A stretch of DNA of 64,000 nt from Pseudoalteromonas tunicata (GCF_002310815.1 NZ_CP011032.1:1466001-1530000), one strand, 5' to 3'. Shown: positions 1 through 9,032, counted from the first letter of the stretch. The notes: generated by a model not told the origin, from the sequence alone. Program-made: numbers and translations.

Positions 1-49
1 TGTGTAACATAGGTTATAAGATATAACTTAAAGTGATATAGAGTTGACC

Positions 50-2299
50 ATGCCAAACAATATTCAATTGCAACTAGATAATAACCAAATTTATTTAGAT
101 GCAAATGCGACAACTGCCGTATTACCTCAAATTGCAGAAGTCGTGTCTCATGCGATGAAAGTATGTTTTGGTAATCCTTCTAGTTCACATATTACCGGTA
201 TTAAAGCCAAGCATTTGATGGAGCAAACACGGCTATTGGCTAAGACGGTAATAGGTGCAAAAACAGGGCAAGTGCTGTTCACATCGGGTGCAACCGAAGG
301 GATCCAAACCGCGATAGTCTCTGCTTTGTTGAGTCAGAAAAATCATAGCATTAAAAAACCAGTATTACTGTATGGTGCAACAGAGCATAAAGCTGTGCCT
401 AATACGTTAAAGCATTGGAATGCAGTGCTTGAAATTAATGCAGAGATTTTGGCCATTCCTGTTAACCCTGACGGTTTGTTGGATTTAACTTTTATTGCAG
501 AGCATGTGCCAAACGCATTAATGATTTGCACTATGGCTGTGAATAATGAAACTGGGGTTTTTCAAGATTTAGAAAAATTAGAACATGCCATTCGAAATAA
601 TAATTCAACAGTTGCTTGGATGGTTGACTGTGTTCAAGCGCTCGGTAAAACCTCATTAAAACTAAGTGATACCAGTATTGATTATGCCCCTTTTTCTGGC
701 CATAAGTTATATGCTCCAAAAGGGATTGGCTTTTTATATATCAGAGAAAACAGCGCTTACACGCCTTTTATTGCCGGGGGTGGGCAAGAAAGTGGTATGC
801 GTTCAGGGACCGAAAACTTACCTGGGATCGCGGGGCTTAATTGTTTATTTAATTTATTACTTGATGAACAACAAACTGTGTTTAAATCTTATTCGCAATT
901 GCTTGCTTATCGAGAGCAATTAAGTCAAGTCCTACAGTTTGTTTTTCCTGAAATTGTATTTAATCATGATTTTAATAAGTCAGTACCCACAACAATAAAC
1001 TTTGCAGTGAAGAATGTATCTAGCAAAGAGATTATGGACTTATTTGATGCCGCAGGCATCAGGGTCAGTGCGGGTTCGGCCTGCAGTTCTGGAGCTTCTC
1101 GCAGTTATGTGCTTGATGCCATGAGCGTGCCAAACTGGCAATCAGAAAATGCAATTCGTTTGTCTTTTGGTCCTGCTGCAACCCAAATAGAAATTGATTT
1201 GGCATGTAAGCGTATTTCGCAGCTTAAGTCGGTTTTAGCATCGGCTTGTTTGATTGTTTCTGACCGTGAGCCTCTGGGTGATAAAGAAGTTTGTTCACTT
1301 GGTCTTAGCCAATTTAGGCATCAAGGCGCGTGTAGCTGGCTGTTTGTAACCGATGAAAAACAAGCCGTGGTTATTGACCCTGTTTTGGAGCTGATGCCTC
1401 GTTTAATTAATGTAATTCAAGGCCAAAAGTTAGAACTAGTTGCTGTGCTGGCCTCTCATCAGCACCCTGAACAAGAATCAATGATAGAGCTGTTTTACCA
1501 AATGGCGCAGCTTGAGCCTTTAGCTGCAATGAATCATTTAGGTTGGCCAGTGGGTGTGCAATCATTGAGATTAGGGCAGTACGAATTAAGTGCGATAGCA
1601 ACACCAGGTCACATATCAGATAGTGTGAGCTATCTACTAAAAAATAATGGGGTTACTGAGTTATGTTTTTGTGGCGATTTAATTTTAACGGGTGGGCTTG
1701 GTCGAACTAACTTAGAACAAGGCGATGCTGGAATTATGTATCAATCGATACAAGCATTATCAGAGCAAGTAACAGCGAACACGCTAATGTGCTCATCACA
1801 TGACTATTCGCAAAGTTTTGCAACTGATTGGCAAACTCAAATACGAACAAATCATCTTTTAGAGCAAGTTGTTAATGGTATCATTACGCAAAATGACTTT
1901 ATTACGCAAAAAGTAAAAATTGATGAAACCCTAGCGCAGCAAAACGAGTATTTTTGTGGGGCGGTATTGAACGTGGCAACCGATCCTTTGATAGAGCAAT
2001 CATTAGAGGACGCTATTGAGATGGTGTCGGATAACGTTGCGGTCCTGATTGATATTCGAGAGTCTTATGAACATAATGCTTCGCTTCCACAAAAGATGTT
2101 TGGCATTAATGCTTCACAAGTCATTAATATTCCGCTCAATCGTATATCGGATGCGATTTGGCAAGGTAAACTGTCTAAAAACCAATCATATGTATTGTTA
2201 TGCCGCAGTGGTAATCGTTCAAGGCAAGCATGCCTGAATTTAAAACAGTTAGGCTTTGAGCATGTCTTTAACATTAAAGGTGGAATGGCACTGGCTTAA
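50..2299 (+). CDS. Cysteine desulfurase - MBL-fold - rhodanese fusion protein
   Basis: Three sulfur-handling modules lie in one chain. Residue numbers count from an alternative TTG start at 44; the ATG at 50 is preferred because a GAG lies 7 bases upstream. Residues 15-400 are a class V aminotransferase/NifS-type desulfurase with the PLP lysine in SGHK (Lys221) and the persulfide cysteine in SACSSG (Cys347). Residues 410-640 look like the metallo-beta-lactamase fold of ETHE1-type persulfide dioxygenases, with GHISDS, CGD (Asp545), GRTN and SHDY (His586). Residues 650-751 form a rhodanese domain with CRSGNRS (Cys720). The expected HxHxDH metal motif reads HQHPEQ, so two ligands differ and the middle domain may lack catalysis. 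By family, the protein would extract sulfur from cysteine and pass persulfide to the rhodanese. It stands alone and converges on the LacI gene. Confidence 0.85.
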   Translation: MPNNIQLQLDNNQIYLDANATTAVLPQIAEVVSHAMKVCFGNPSSSHITGIKAKHLMEQTRLLAKTVIGAKTGQVLFTSGATEGIQTAIVSALLSQKNHSIKKPVLLYGATEHKAVPNTLKHWNAVLEINAEILAIPVNPDGLLDLTFIAEHVPNALMICTMAVNNETGVFQDLEKLEHAIRNNNSTVAWMVDCVQALGKTSLKLSDTSIDYAPFSGHKLYAPKGIGFLYIRENSAYTPFIAGGGQESGMRSGTENLPGIAGLNCLFNLLLDEQQTVFKSYSQLLAYREQLSQVLQFVFPEIVFNHDFNKSVPTTINFAVKNVSSKEIMDLFDAAGIRVSAGSACSSGASRSYVLDAMSVPNWQSENAIRLSFGPAATQIEIDLACKRISQLKSVLASACLIVSDREPLGDKEVCSLGLSQFRHQGACSWLFVTDEKQAVVIDPVLELMPRLINVIQGQKLELVAVLASHQHPEQESMIELFYQMAQLEPLAAMNHLGWPVGVQSLRLGQYELSAIATPGHISDSVSYLLKNNGVTELCFCGDLILTGGLGRTNLEQGDAGIMYQSIQALSEQVTANTLMCSSHDYSQSFATDWQTQIRTNHLLEQVVNGIITQNDFITQKVKIDETLAQQNEYFCGAVLNVATDPLIEQSLEDAIEMVSDNVAVLIDIRESYEHNASLPQKMFGINASQVINIPLNRISDAIWQGKLSKNQSYVLLCRSGNRSRQACLNLKQLGFEHVFNIKGGMALA

Positions 2300-2318
2300 A
2301 TATTTTTAAAAATTAAAC

Positions 2319-2346
2319 AAAAAAGCCATCATCCGATGGCTTTTTT
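2319..2346. terminator. Bidirectional terminator between desulfurase fusion and LacI gene
   Basis: Stem GCCATC/GATGGC with an ATCC loop, flanked by an A-run on the left and a T-run on the right, so it can end both convergent genes. Confidence 0.85.
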
Positions 2347-2365
2347 GTTATGAACAATCACATGT

Positions 2366-3388
2366 TTATTCTAAAGCGCCAGTGCTATCACGGATCACAA
2401 GTTCAGGTGTAAACATTTTGCGTAACTCTTTTGGCTTGTTACGTGTACCTCGTGTTTTGGTAAATAATAACTGAGCTGCGTGCTGTGCAATCGTCTCAAT
2501 TGATTGATGTGCAGTCGTTAGTTTTGGCCAAGTTTGGCGAGAGAAGGGGTTATCTTCAAACCCAGCAATCGAAAGTTGCTGAGGGATTTTTATTGTCATG
2601 AGCCGTGCCGCGAAAAGGGCACCAGCCGCAATTTCATCATTACAGGCAAAAATAGCGGTGACTGACTTATTCTCGCTTAATAAGGCTTTGGCATTATTAA
2701 CACCAGACTCAAATGAGTAGTGACCATCGATGATTAAGGCATCATCAATGTTGATGTTATTGCTCGATAATGCCTCTTTATAGCCAGCAAGGCGTTCAAG
2801 AGTTGATTTATGTTCTTTATCACCAGATAAAAAAGCTATATTGCGATGGCCAAGTCCAATTAAATGCTCGGTGATAGCAAACGAAGCATCTCGGTCATTA
2901 ACAAAAATACAGTCAGTTTGGGTCTCTTCGGTTTGGCGACCAGATAAAACTCGAACGTAGTTCACCTCGAGTTTATCTAGCGCTTCAATAACATCTTCAC
3001 GTTCAGACAGTGGAGGCGTTAAAATCAGCCCAGAAATACGAGCACGAGTCACCATGGTAGTTAACTCTTCGAGCATATTTTCATCTTTACCAGAGCAAGG
3101 GTGAATAAGTAATTCATATCCTTCATCTTTACAGCGCGATAAAATACCTTTTTGCATGTCAAGGACATAATAGGCGTTTGGATTATCGTACACTAAGCCA
3201 ACAGTAAAAGACTTTGTACCAGCCAAGCTACGTGCAGCAAGGTTAGGTTGGTATTTTAATTCGTTAACCGCTTTCATTACCTCATCATAGGTTTTTTTGC
3301 GTACTGATGGTTCGTTGTTCATCACACGTGAAACGGTTTTCATTGATACGCCAGCTAGTTTTGCGACGTCATTAATCGTTACTTTCAT
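2366..3388 (-). CDS. LacI-family transcriptional regulator
   Basis: A 340-residue protein with the standard LacI layout. The N-terminal helix-turn-helix (TINDVAKLAGVSMKTVSRVM) and the hinge region (LAARSLAG) are intact and are followed by a periplasmic-binding-protein-like effector domain of about 280 residues. It is divergent from pgi, and the shared 348-bp spacer contains two palindromes of LacI type. Identical or near-identical palindromes recur before both halogenase-locus TonB receptors, inside the DUF6445 gene and before the S8 protease. The inference is that it controls a regulon joining hexose-phosphate metabolism to uptake of an external substrate, probably a sugar. The effector cannot be read from the sequence. 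Class is certain; the link to the sites rests on position and site type. Confidence 0.92.
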   Translation of the reverse strand: MKVTINDVAKLAGVSMKTVSRVMNNEPSVRKKTYDEVMKAVNELKYQPNLAARSLAGTKSFTVGLVYDNPNAYYVLDMQKGILSRCKDEGYELLIHPCSGKDENMLEELTTMVTRARISGLILTPPLSEREDVIEALDKLEVNYVRVLSGRQTEETQTDCIFVNDRDASFAITEHLIGLGHRNIAFLSGDKEHKSTLERLAGYKEALSSNNINIDDALIIDGHYSFESGVNNAKALLSENKSVTAIFACNDEIAAGALFAARLMTIKIPQQLSIAGFEDNPFSRQTWPKLTTAHQSIETIAQHAAQLLFTKTRGTRNKPKELRKMFTPELVIRDSTGALE

Positions 3389-3576
3389 ATTGTTATTCTA
3401 TATTCGAATACAGCGTAAAATATCAGACCGGATCATTACAAAAACAGACCCTGTCGCGACCCCTTTAACTCATGTGAGCTTGATGTTTAACTTTTTTATT
3501 TACATCAATCGAATTGATTTAACCTAGTCTATCTAACTTCTGACTAAGATAGCAGAAAATATTTCATAATTAGCGA

Positions 3577-3590
3577 TGACAACGGTGTCA
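3577..3590. promoter_or_regulatory. Putative LacI-type operator 1 (pgi/LacI spacer)
   Basis: TGACAACGGTGTCA, an inverted repeat with perfect TGACA/TGTCA outer halves. It sits 19 bases before operator 2, in the divergent spacer between the LacI gene and pgi. Confidence 0.75.
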
Positions 3591-3609
3591 AATATTTCTT
3601 TTGGAGTGT

Positions 3610-3623
3610 TGACAGCGTTGTCA
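3610..3623. promoter_or_regulatory. Putative LacI-type operator 2 (pgi/LacI spacer)
   Basis: TGACAGCGTTGTCA, identical to the sites before the receptors at 9090 and 16524. It lies 113 bases before the pgi start. The centre-to-centre distance to operator 1 is 33 bases, close to three helical turns, which would suit cooperative binding. Confidence 0.82.
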
Positions 3624-3736
3624 TTTTTACTTATTGTTAACTTCTATCAAATAAAGTCATTCTAATAAATAGGATTGACTTGTAGTTAAGTAGTTAATTT
3701 TACCTTGGGGTAGAGCTAACTTTTTGAGGAATTAAT

Positions 3737-5383
3737 ATGAGTAACCGTACTGCATTGCCTAGTTGGCAATCATTGCAATTGTTAGCAAAAAACATTCAAG
3801 GTGTTCATCTAAAACAGCTTTTTTCAGATGATGCTGAACGTTTTGAGCGCTACTCAATTGCAATCGATGGATTACTTTTTGATTACTCTAAAAATTTAAT
3901 TACACCTGAAATTCACGAGCAATTATTAGCATTAGCCAAAGACGTTAATTTAATCGAATGGCGCGAAAAAATGTTTCGTGGCGAAAGAATTAATTTTACC
4001 GAAAATCGTTCAGTATTACACACGGCATTGCGCCAGCGCGCAGACAACCCTTTTATGCTTGATGGCGAGAATATTAATCAAGCGGTACATACTGAATTAA
4101 AAAAAATGAGCGTATTTGTTGAACAAGTACGTTCAGGTGCATGGTTAGGTTATGATAATCAAGCGATCACTGATGTGGTGAGTATCGGAGTTGGTGGTTC
4201 AAACCTTGGCCCACAAATGGCCACGGAAGCGCTCAAGCCTTATGCAGATGACAGATTAAACGTGCATTATGTCTCTAATGCTGATGGTGTTCAAATTCAT
4301 CAAGTATTAGCAAGGTTAAATCCGGCAACAACATTGTTTGTGGTTTCTTCAAAAACCTTTACTACATCAGAAACAATGACCAATGCACGCACCGCATTAG
4401 CGTGGCTAAATGCTGCGACAGATGTTGAAGGCGCAGTAGCAAAACATTTTGTAGCTGTTAGCTCAAACCTCACTAAAACCGCTGAGTTTGGCATTGATAG
4501 TGCCAATGTTTTTGCTATGTGGGATTGGGTAGGAGGACGTTTTTCGCTTTGGTCTGCCATCGGTTTACCGATTGCACTGTATTTGGGTTTTGATACGTTT
4601 ACTGAATTGTTAGCTGGGGCTGCTGATGCGGATGAGCACTTTTTTAATACCGAGCTAAGCCAAAATATCCCTGTGATTATGGCGCTTTTGAGTGTATGGA
4701 ATACCTCGTTTTTAGGCGCAAAAGCGCAAGCAATTTTACCTTATGATCAAACTATGCATATGTTGCCTGCGTATTTACAACAAGCAGAAATGGAAAGTAA
4801 TGGAAAATCAGTTACGTTTGCAGGTGACTCGGTTGATTATACGACCGTGCCATTAATTTGGGGGATGACAGGTATAAACGGGCAGCATGCTTTTTACCAG
4901 TATCTGCATCAAGGTACCACAATTGTACCTGCTGATTTTATTGGCTCAATTGAGCCAAGCGTTGCGGTTGGTCATCATCATCAAGTATTAATGTCGAATT
5001 TCTTTGCTCAGACCCAAGCATTAATGAATGGTGTAGATGCAAATGAAGTGCGTGCAGCGCTCGGTAAAAAAGGGCTTAGCGATACAGAAATAGAACAGTT
5101 AGTAGCACATAAAGTTCATCAAGGTAATCGACCAACAACGTCTATTATCTTAGATAAAATTGATGCCAGAGGCCTTGGTCGTTTAATCGCATTTTATGAA
5201 CATAAAATATTTTGCCAAGGTATCTTGCTTGAAATTTGTTCATTTGATCAATGGGGCGTTGAGCTTGGCAAGGGGCTTGCGAGTAATATTGAAGCCGAGC
5301 TTGCGACTAATAATATTGTTTTAGGTCATGATAGCTCGACTAACGGCCTAGTTAATTATTTTAAACAAAAACGTACAATCTAG
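3737..5383 (+). CDS. pgi: Glucose-6-phosphate isomerase
   Basis: Interconverts glucose-6-phosphate and fructose-6-phosphate in the cytoplasm. The 548-residue length matches bacterial Pgi. The SIS-type sugar-phosphate regions (GVGGSNLGPQMATEAL; SSKTFTTSETMTN) are present, as are the signature GRFSLWSAIGLPIAL and the C-terminal GQHAFYQYLHQGT and GVELGKGLASNIEAEL segments. The start is an ATG with GAGG about eight bases upstream. Two LacI-type operators precede it. zwf and pgl follow in the same direction after a 505-bp spacer, so regulation by the divergent LacI protein is likely. No entry-level sugar kinase or Entner-Doudoroff genes (edd, eda) are in the window. Confidence 0.97.
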   Translation: MSNRTALPSWQSLQLLAKNIQGVHLKQLFSDDAERFERYSIAIDGLLFDYSKNLITPEIHEQLLALAKDVNLIEWREKMFRGERINFTENRSVLHTALRQRADNPFMLDGENINQAVHTELKKMSVFVEQVRSGAWLGYDNQAITDVVSIGVGGSNLGPQMATEALKPYADDRLNVHYVSNADGVQIHQVLARLNPATTLFVVSSKTFTTSETMTNARTALAWLNAATDVEGAVAKHFVAVSSNLTKTAEFGIDSANVFAMWDWVGGRFSLWSAIGLPIALYLGFDTFTELLAGAADADEHFFNTELSQNIPVIMALLSVWNTSFLGAKAQAILPYDQTMHMLPAYLQQAEMESNGKSVTFAGDSVDYTTVPLIWGMTGINGQHAFYQYLHQGTTIVPADFIGSIEPSVAVGHHHQVLMSNFFAQTQALMNGVDANEVRAALGKKGLSDTEIEQLVAHKVHQGNRPTTSIILDKIDARGLGRLIAFYEHKIFCQGILLEICSFDQWGVELGKGLASNIEAELATNNIVLGHDSSTNGLVNYFKQKRTI

Positions 5384-5390
5384 AATTTAG

Positions 5391-5410
5391 TTAATCACAG
5401 TTGTGATTAA
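5391..5410. repeat. Short inverted repeat after pgi
   Basis: TTAATCACA and TGTGATTAA are separated by two bases, directly after the pgi stop. It could be a weak terminator or protein site. The half-sites run opposite to a CRP box (TCACA before TGTGA), so I do not call it CRP. Confidence 0.5.
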
Positions 5411-5423
5411 TGATGAGTAGCGC

Positions 5424-5690
5424 TGGCGGCTCGAAGATTATCGGGGTTCAACTCTGTGATCTTCGAGAGCCATTTTACTCAACCATATACCTTTGAACGG
5501 GTAGCGCTGAGTACTTTGGACCTGTAATTTTGTGAGAGGAGTTGCAGTGTCCCAAGGCTCATTATCTGCCTTAACTGGTAAAAGAACCTTTGAACGGGTA
5601 AGCGTGGGTGTCCTAGAGCCTTGCAATTTGTGAGAGGGTTGCAGGCTCTTAACCCCTTATCTTGCAAAAAACTGAATTAAAGCAAGATGT
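5424..5690. other. Tandem hairpin region between pgi and zwf, possible structured RNA
   Basis: The 505-bp spacer holds no convincing gene. Three strong hairpins follow one another. The first pairs GGCTCGAAGAT (from 5430) with ATCTTCGAGAGCC, ending near 5472. The second pairs GGACCTGTAA (5518) with TTGCAGTGTCC, ending near 5552. The third pairs AGAGCCTTGCAA (5615) with TTGCAGGCTCT, ending near 5649. The second and third belong to a direct repeat: both begin CCTTTGAACGGGTA (about 5490 and 5588) and share GTGAGAGG in the loop. The stems differ in sequence but still pair, which suggests selection on structure. A fourth hairpin, ATCTTGC/GCAAGAT (5659-5688), is followed by GTTTT and resembles a terminator. 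Strand and function are unknown. Confidence 0.5.
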
Positions 5691-5888
5691 TTTAATTGCC
5701 TCCTTAGTGTGCTTCGGGCATATTTATCATCTGTAAAATTAAACTTGCATACGAATTCATTAAAAAAGCTTTTAAATAATCTGCAATTCATTAAAGCAAT
5801 TGCCAATTAAACGATACTATTATCCTCAGCACGACAGTAAGAAGTGCCCAGACTTAGAGCTCTCGCTCCTAATAAAAGAGAATTAATT

Positions 5889-7358
5889 ATGCTAAACCCA
5901 TTTGATATTATTATTTTTGGTGGTGGTGGTGATTTATCACTACGTAAACTCCTACCGGCATGGTATCGCGCTTATCAAGAAGGTAATTTGCCTGCTGGTA
6001 GTCGTATTATGCCAACAGTAAGAGAATTAGCTGATCGAGCCGAATTTATTGAAAAAGTAGACAACGCCTTGCAAGCCCATTTAAGCACTGGCGAATATAA
6101 CAAAAAAGATTGGGCTGTATTTGCAGAGTTTATTCATCCGATAGCGATTAATGTTACAGAGATTGATGAAAACTGGACTTTATTAAAAGAACGTCTTGAA
6201 GCCGAAGCCTCAGATCGTTCGCGGGTGTTTTATTTATCTTTACCGCCAGCTGTTTACGGTCGTTGTTGTGAGTTGTTGTCGCAGATGGAGCTTATTACTG
6301 AAACTTCGCGTGTCGTGGTGGAAAAGCCAATCGGTTACTGCGGTGCTTCTGCTGAAGAAATTAACTCTCAAGTGGCTCTGTATTTTAAAGAAGAGCAAAT
6401 TTTCCGTATTGACCATTATTTAGGTAAAGAGACAGTACAAAATTTAATGGCATTGCGTTTTTCGAACGTATTGTTTGAGAATTTATGGGATGCTAAAACG
6501 ATTGATAATATTCAAATTAGTATTTCAGAAACCGTTGGTTTAGAAACTCGTGCTGGTTTTTATGACAAAGCAGGTGCACTGCGAGACATGGTGCAAAACC
6601 ACTTATTACAACTTTTATGTTTAGTTGCGATGGAATCGCCGCATAAATTGAATGCGAATAGTATTCGAGCTGAAAAATTAAAAGTACTTGAAGCGCTACG
6701 CCCTATAGTAGGTAAAGAAGTTAAAGAGAACATTGTGCGTGGGCAATATGTACCTGGAACAATGAATGGTAAAGTGGTACCTGGTTATTTAGAAGAATTA
6801 GGTGATAACTCCACCACAGAAACCTTTGTTGCTATTCGCGCTCACATTGATAACTGGCGTTGGGCAGGTGTGCCATTTTATTTAAGAACGGGCAAGCGTT
6901 TGAAAAAGCGTTGCGCTGAGATTGTGGTTGAATATAAATCGGTTTCACATAATGTTTATGAGCAAAATGTCGGTCCAATTCAACCTAATCGTCTGGTGAT
7001 CCAAATTCAACCAGAAGAAAGTATTCAACTAACTTTGATGTCAAAACGTCTTGATAGTCTAGAAATGCAACTTGAACCTGTAACGTTAAACATCGAATTA
7101 GCGGAAGATTATAATAATAACTATCAAGGTGATGCTTATAAGCGTTTAATGCTTGATGCAGCAGCCAATAATCCTGCGTTATTTATTCATCGTGACGAAG
7201 TTCGTCAAGCGTGGAAGTGGATTGATCCTATTGTTGAACAATGGCAAAAATCAGGTGTTCCAGCGCTTTATCGAGCTGGTTCTTGGGGCCCAATTGATGC
7301 TGATGAGTTATTAGCTGAGCGAAATCATACTTGGTACAACGCAGGAGATAATGTTTAA
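5889..7358 (+). CDS. zwf: Glucose-6-phosphate 1-dehydrogenase
   Basis: Oxidises glucose-6-phosphate to 6-phosphogluconolactone with NADP, the entry to the oxidative pentose phosphate and Entner-Doudoroff routes. The nucleotide-binding loop GGGGDLSLRKLLPAW is at the N-terminus and the active-site motif RIDHYLGKE is near residue 180. The ATG at 5889 is chosen over an upstream GTG at 5844: it has AAAAGAGAA before it and gives 489 residues, the usual family length. The last eight bases overlap the start of pgl, so the two are translationally coupled. Confidence 0.97.
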   Translation: MLNPFDIIIFGGGGDLSLRKLLPAWYRAYQEGNLPAGSRIMPTVRELADRAEFIEKVDNALQAHLSTGEYNKKDWAVFAEFIHPIAINVTEIDENWTLLKERLEAEASDRSRVFYLSLPPAVYGRCCELLSQMELITETSRVVVEKPIGYCGASAEEINSQVALYFKEEQIFRIDHYLGKETVQNLMALRFSNVLFENLWDAKTIDNIQISISETVGLETRAGFYDKAGALRDMVQNHLLQLLCLVAMESPHKLNANSIRAEKLKVLEALRPIVGKEVKENIVRGQYVPGTMNGKVVPGYLEELGDNSTTETFVAIRAHIDNWRWAGVPFYLRTGKRLKKRCAEIVVEYKSVSHNVYEQNVGPIQPNRLVIQIQPEESIQLTLMSKRLDSLEMQLEPVTLNIELAEDYNNNYQGDAYKRLMLDAAANNPALFIHRDEVRQAWKWIDPIVEQWQKSGVPALYRAGSWGPIDADELLAERNHTWYNAGDNV

Positions 7359-8067
7359 GATGGCGATTGTTGAGAAGTTTTTTGATTCCAAAGAAGCGCT
7401 TAATGCAGAATTATCGGCCTCATTAGAAAAATCGTTGGTGGCAGGTATTGAAGCTGATGGTCGCGCAACATTATTAGTATCTGGTGGTTCATCACCAGCA
7501 CCGGCATACAAACATTTATCTGGTTTAGCATTGCCTTGGCATGATATTGATGTGGCTATGGTTGATGAACGATGGGTTGATGCGACTCATGAGAAAAGTA
7601 ATGAAGTATTTATTAAAGAGACTTTATTACAAGGTTATGCCAAAGAAGCGAATTTCATTACGATGAAAAATAGTGCTTTGTCAGCTGTGCAGGGAACAGC
7701 GCAGTGCGAAGCTGAATATCAAAAGTTAAAGCAGCCATTTGATGTAACTATTTTAGGTATGGGGCCAGATGGCCATACTGCGTCACTTTTTCCACATGCT
7801 GATGGTTTAGCGCATGGTTTAACTACCAAGGAATTAGTGTGTGCCATAAATGCAATGCAAAGTGAAGTAACAGGTGATATTACCGAGCGTATGACTTTGA
7901 GTTTAAATGGTATTTTAAATTCAAAAGTGATTAAACTGTTGATTAGTGGTCAAGAAAAATTAGATGTGTACATGAAGGCAAAAGAAAAAGCTGATATCGA
8001 CGCAACACCAGTTAGTGCGGTATTACATCAAGATAACGTATTAGTTGAGGTATATTGGGCACCTTAG
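7351..8067 (+). CDS. pgl: 6-phosphogluconolactonase
   Basis: Hydrolyses 6-phosphogluconolactone to 6-phosphogluconate. It has the SugarP isomerase-like Pgl fold: LLVSGGSSPAPAYKHL near the N-terminus, VDERWVD in the middle, and the hallmark LGMGPDGHTASLFPH. The ATG at 7351 overlaps the zwf stop. A second ATG at 7360 (giving MAIVEKF) is equally possible, since AGGAG at 7343-7347 lies 3 bases from the first and 12 from the second. In many relatives edd and eda come next; here a long spacer and the receptor/halogenase locus follow instead. Confidence 0.95.
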   Translation: MFKMAIVEKFFDSKEALNAELSASLEKSLVAGIEADGRATLLVSGGSSPAPAYKHLSGLALPWHDIDVAMVDERWVDATHEKSNEVFIKETLLQGYAKEANFITMKNSALSAVQGTAQCEAEYQKLKQPFDVTILGMGPDGHTASLFPHADGLAHGLTTKELVCAINAMQSEVTGDITERMTLSLNGILNSKVIKLLISGQEKLDVYMKAKEKADIDATPVSAVLHQDNVLVEVYWAP

Positions 8068-8237
8068 GGTGTAAAAAGCATTTTAAATCAAACAGCTTTT
8101 TAACTTGATATCACAATAAAGGTATCACTTTAGTTGTTTGTACTAAATGTTAAAAATAACCCTCGAATGAGTCGGGGGTTAGCATCAATAATGGGCATCT
8201 TAAGGTGCCTTTATCCAAAATTTAAAAATTATAATTT

Positions 8238-8266
8238 GTGAGTTTATAATGCAAACTCACTTTTTT
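8238..8266 (+). terminator. Rho-independent terminator after zwf-pgl
   Basis: Stem GTGAGTTT/AAACTCAC with a 7-base loop, then six T. It lies 171 bases past the pgl stop. A weaker hairpin, GGCATC/GGTGCC followed by TTT, is just upstream near 8193-8211. Confidence 0.8.
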
Positions 8267-8488
8267 ATTGTACCCAACAATCAGTTTTTAAGGTCTATAG
8301 CTGTATCTTAGAAAATCACTTAAATTTCAGTTAATTCTATTAATACAAGCCAAACTCAAAATTTAACTCGCCTTAGCCAGCAATAGCATACTGAGTGAGT
8401 TGGATAATCAAAAGAACAGTGCCAGCATTTTAAAATACAAATAGTTGAATTTATCTTTAGGATTAATCTGTTTAATACTAGATTTTCA

Positions 8489-8554
8489 GCAAAGTAATAG
8501 TTAGAATACATAAATGACAGCGCTGTCATTTATGTATTCTAACTATTACTTTGC
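8489..8554. repeat. Perfect 66-bp palindrome centred on a LacI-type operator
   Basis: Every base from 8489 pairs with its partner to 8554: 33-bp arms, no loop, no mismatch. The centre (8515-8528) is TGACAGCGCTGTCA, itself a full match to the operator consensus. It lies between the pgl terminator and the first receptor. On DNA it could extrude as a cruciform or bind a dimeric repressor plus flanking proteins; as RNA it would be a very stable hairpin. Confidence 0.9.
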
Positions 8555-8639
8555 AAATAACTCCTGCCCGAATTATTTGTTGCTGTGATAGTGTATTGAT
8601 TTTCCCCCTTTGAATCTAATTACTGCGCTATTTATTTCT

Positions 8640-8682
8640 TTTTTAAGTCGAATAAGCTTTTAAGGCTTATTTGACTTAAAAA
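8640..8682. repeat. 18-bp-arm inverted repeat in the pgl-receptor spacer
   Basis: TTTTTAAGTCGAATAAGC pairs with GCTTATTTGACTTAAAAA across a 7-base loop, with one G-T position. It may be a bidirectional terminator or a second structural element next to the 66-bp palindrome. The rest of the 8267-9018 spacer shows no gene. Confidence 0.65.
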
Positions 8683-9018
8683 TCAATATCAGGTCGAGCT
8701 GGTCACTCCAGTTTAACTTATTCAAAGTGTAAAGTTCTATCCTGTTGTTTTAAATCAATATTTTATTTTTATTTAAGCTTGTTCATATTTTATTACATTT
8801 TAGTGACTATGTTTCTCATCGCTTTCGGCTTTACATCATGATGCATCGATAGGTAAGATAAAGTTTAGCAAAGGAGCGAAATGCTCTTTGCGGGCTTTTT
8901 TGTGCTTATTTTGTTAATTCAAAGTATTTTTTCGTTTAAATTAAGTGGAAAAATTGTACAAAGTACACAAAAAAAATGTAGCGAAGTTGTAATTTTGCGT
9001 GTATGGTTTGTTACTAGA

Positions 9019-9032
9019 TGACAGCGTTGTCA
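9019..9032. promoter_or_regulatory. Putative LacI-type operator before TonB receptor 1
   Basis: TGACAGCGTTGTCA, extended to GATGACAGCGTTGTCATC. It lies 58 bases before the start codon. Site, spacing and flanking bases are shared with the receptor at 16524. Confidence 0.82.

Noticed and set aside
3660..3720. Possible HexR-type box before pgi
   Set aside because: TGTAGTTAAGTAGTTAA lacks the second half of the palindrome.
5391..5410. CRP site
   Set aside because: Half-sites are in reverse order to the TGTGA-N6-TCACA consensus.
5440..5462. GGGGTTCAACTC resembling a tRNA T-arm
   Set aside because: No acceptor, D or anticodon arm can be formed around it; it is the loop of the first hairpin.
5516..5560. 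CsrA/RsmA-type GGA in a hairpin loop
   Set aside because: Only one of the three loops has AGGA; too little for a CsrB-like RNA.
5438..5667. Two overlapping minus-strand frames between pgi and zwf
   Set aside because: They mirror the direct repeat (similar peptides from each repeat unit), have no ribosome site and lie in the hairpin region, so coding is unlikely.
8068..9018. Missing edd/eda or a sugar transporter gene in the long spacer
   Set aside because: No frame of length or composition consistent with a gene; only structural repeats are seen.
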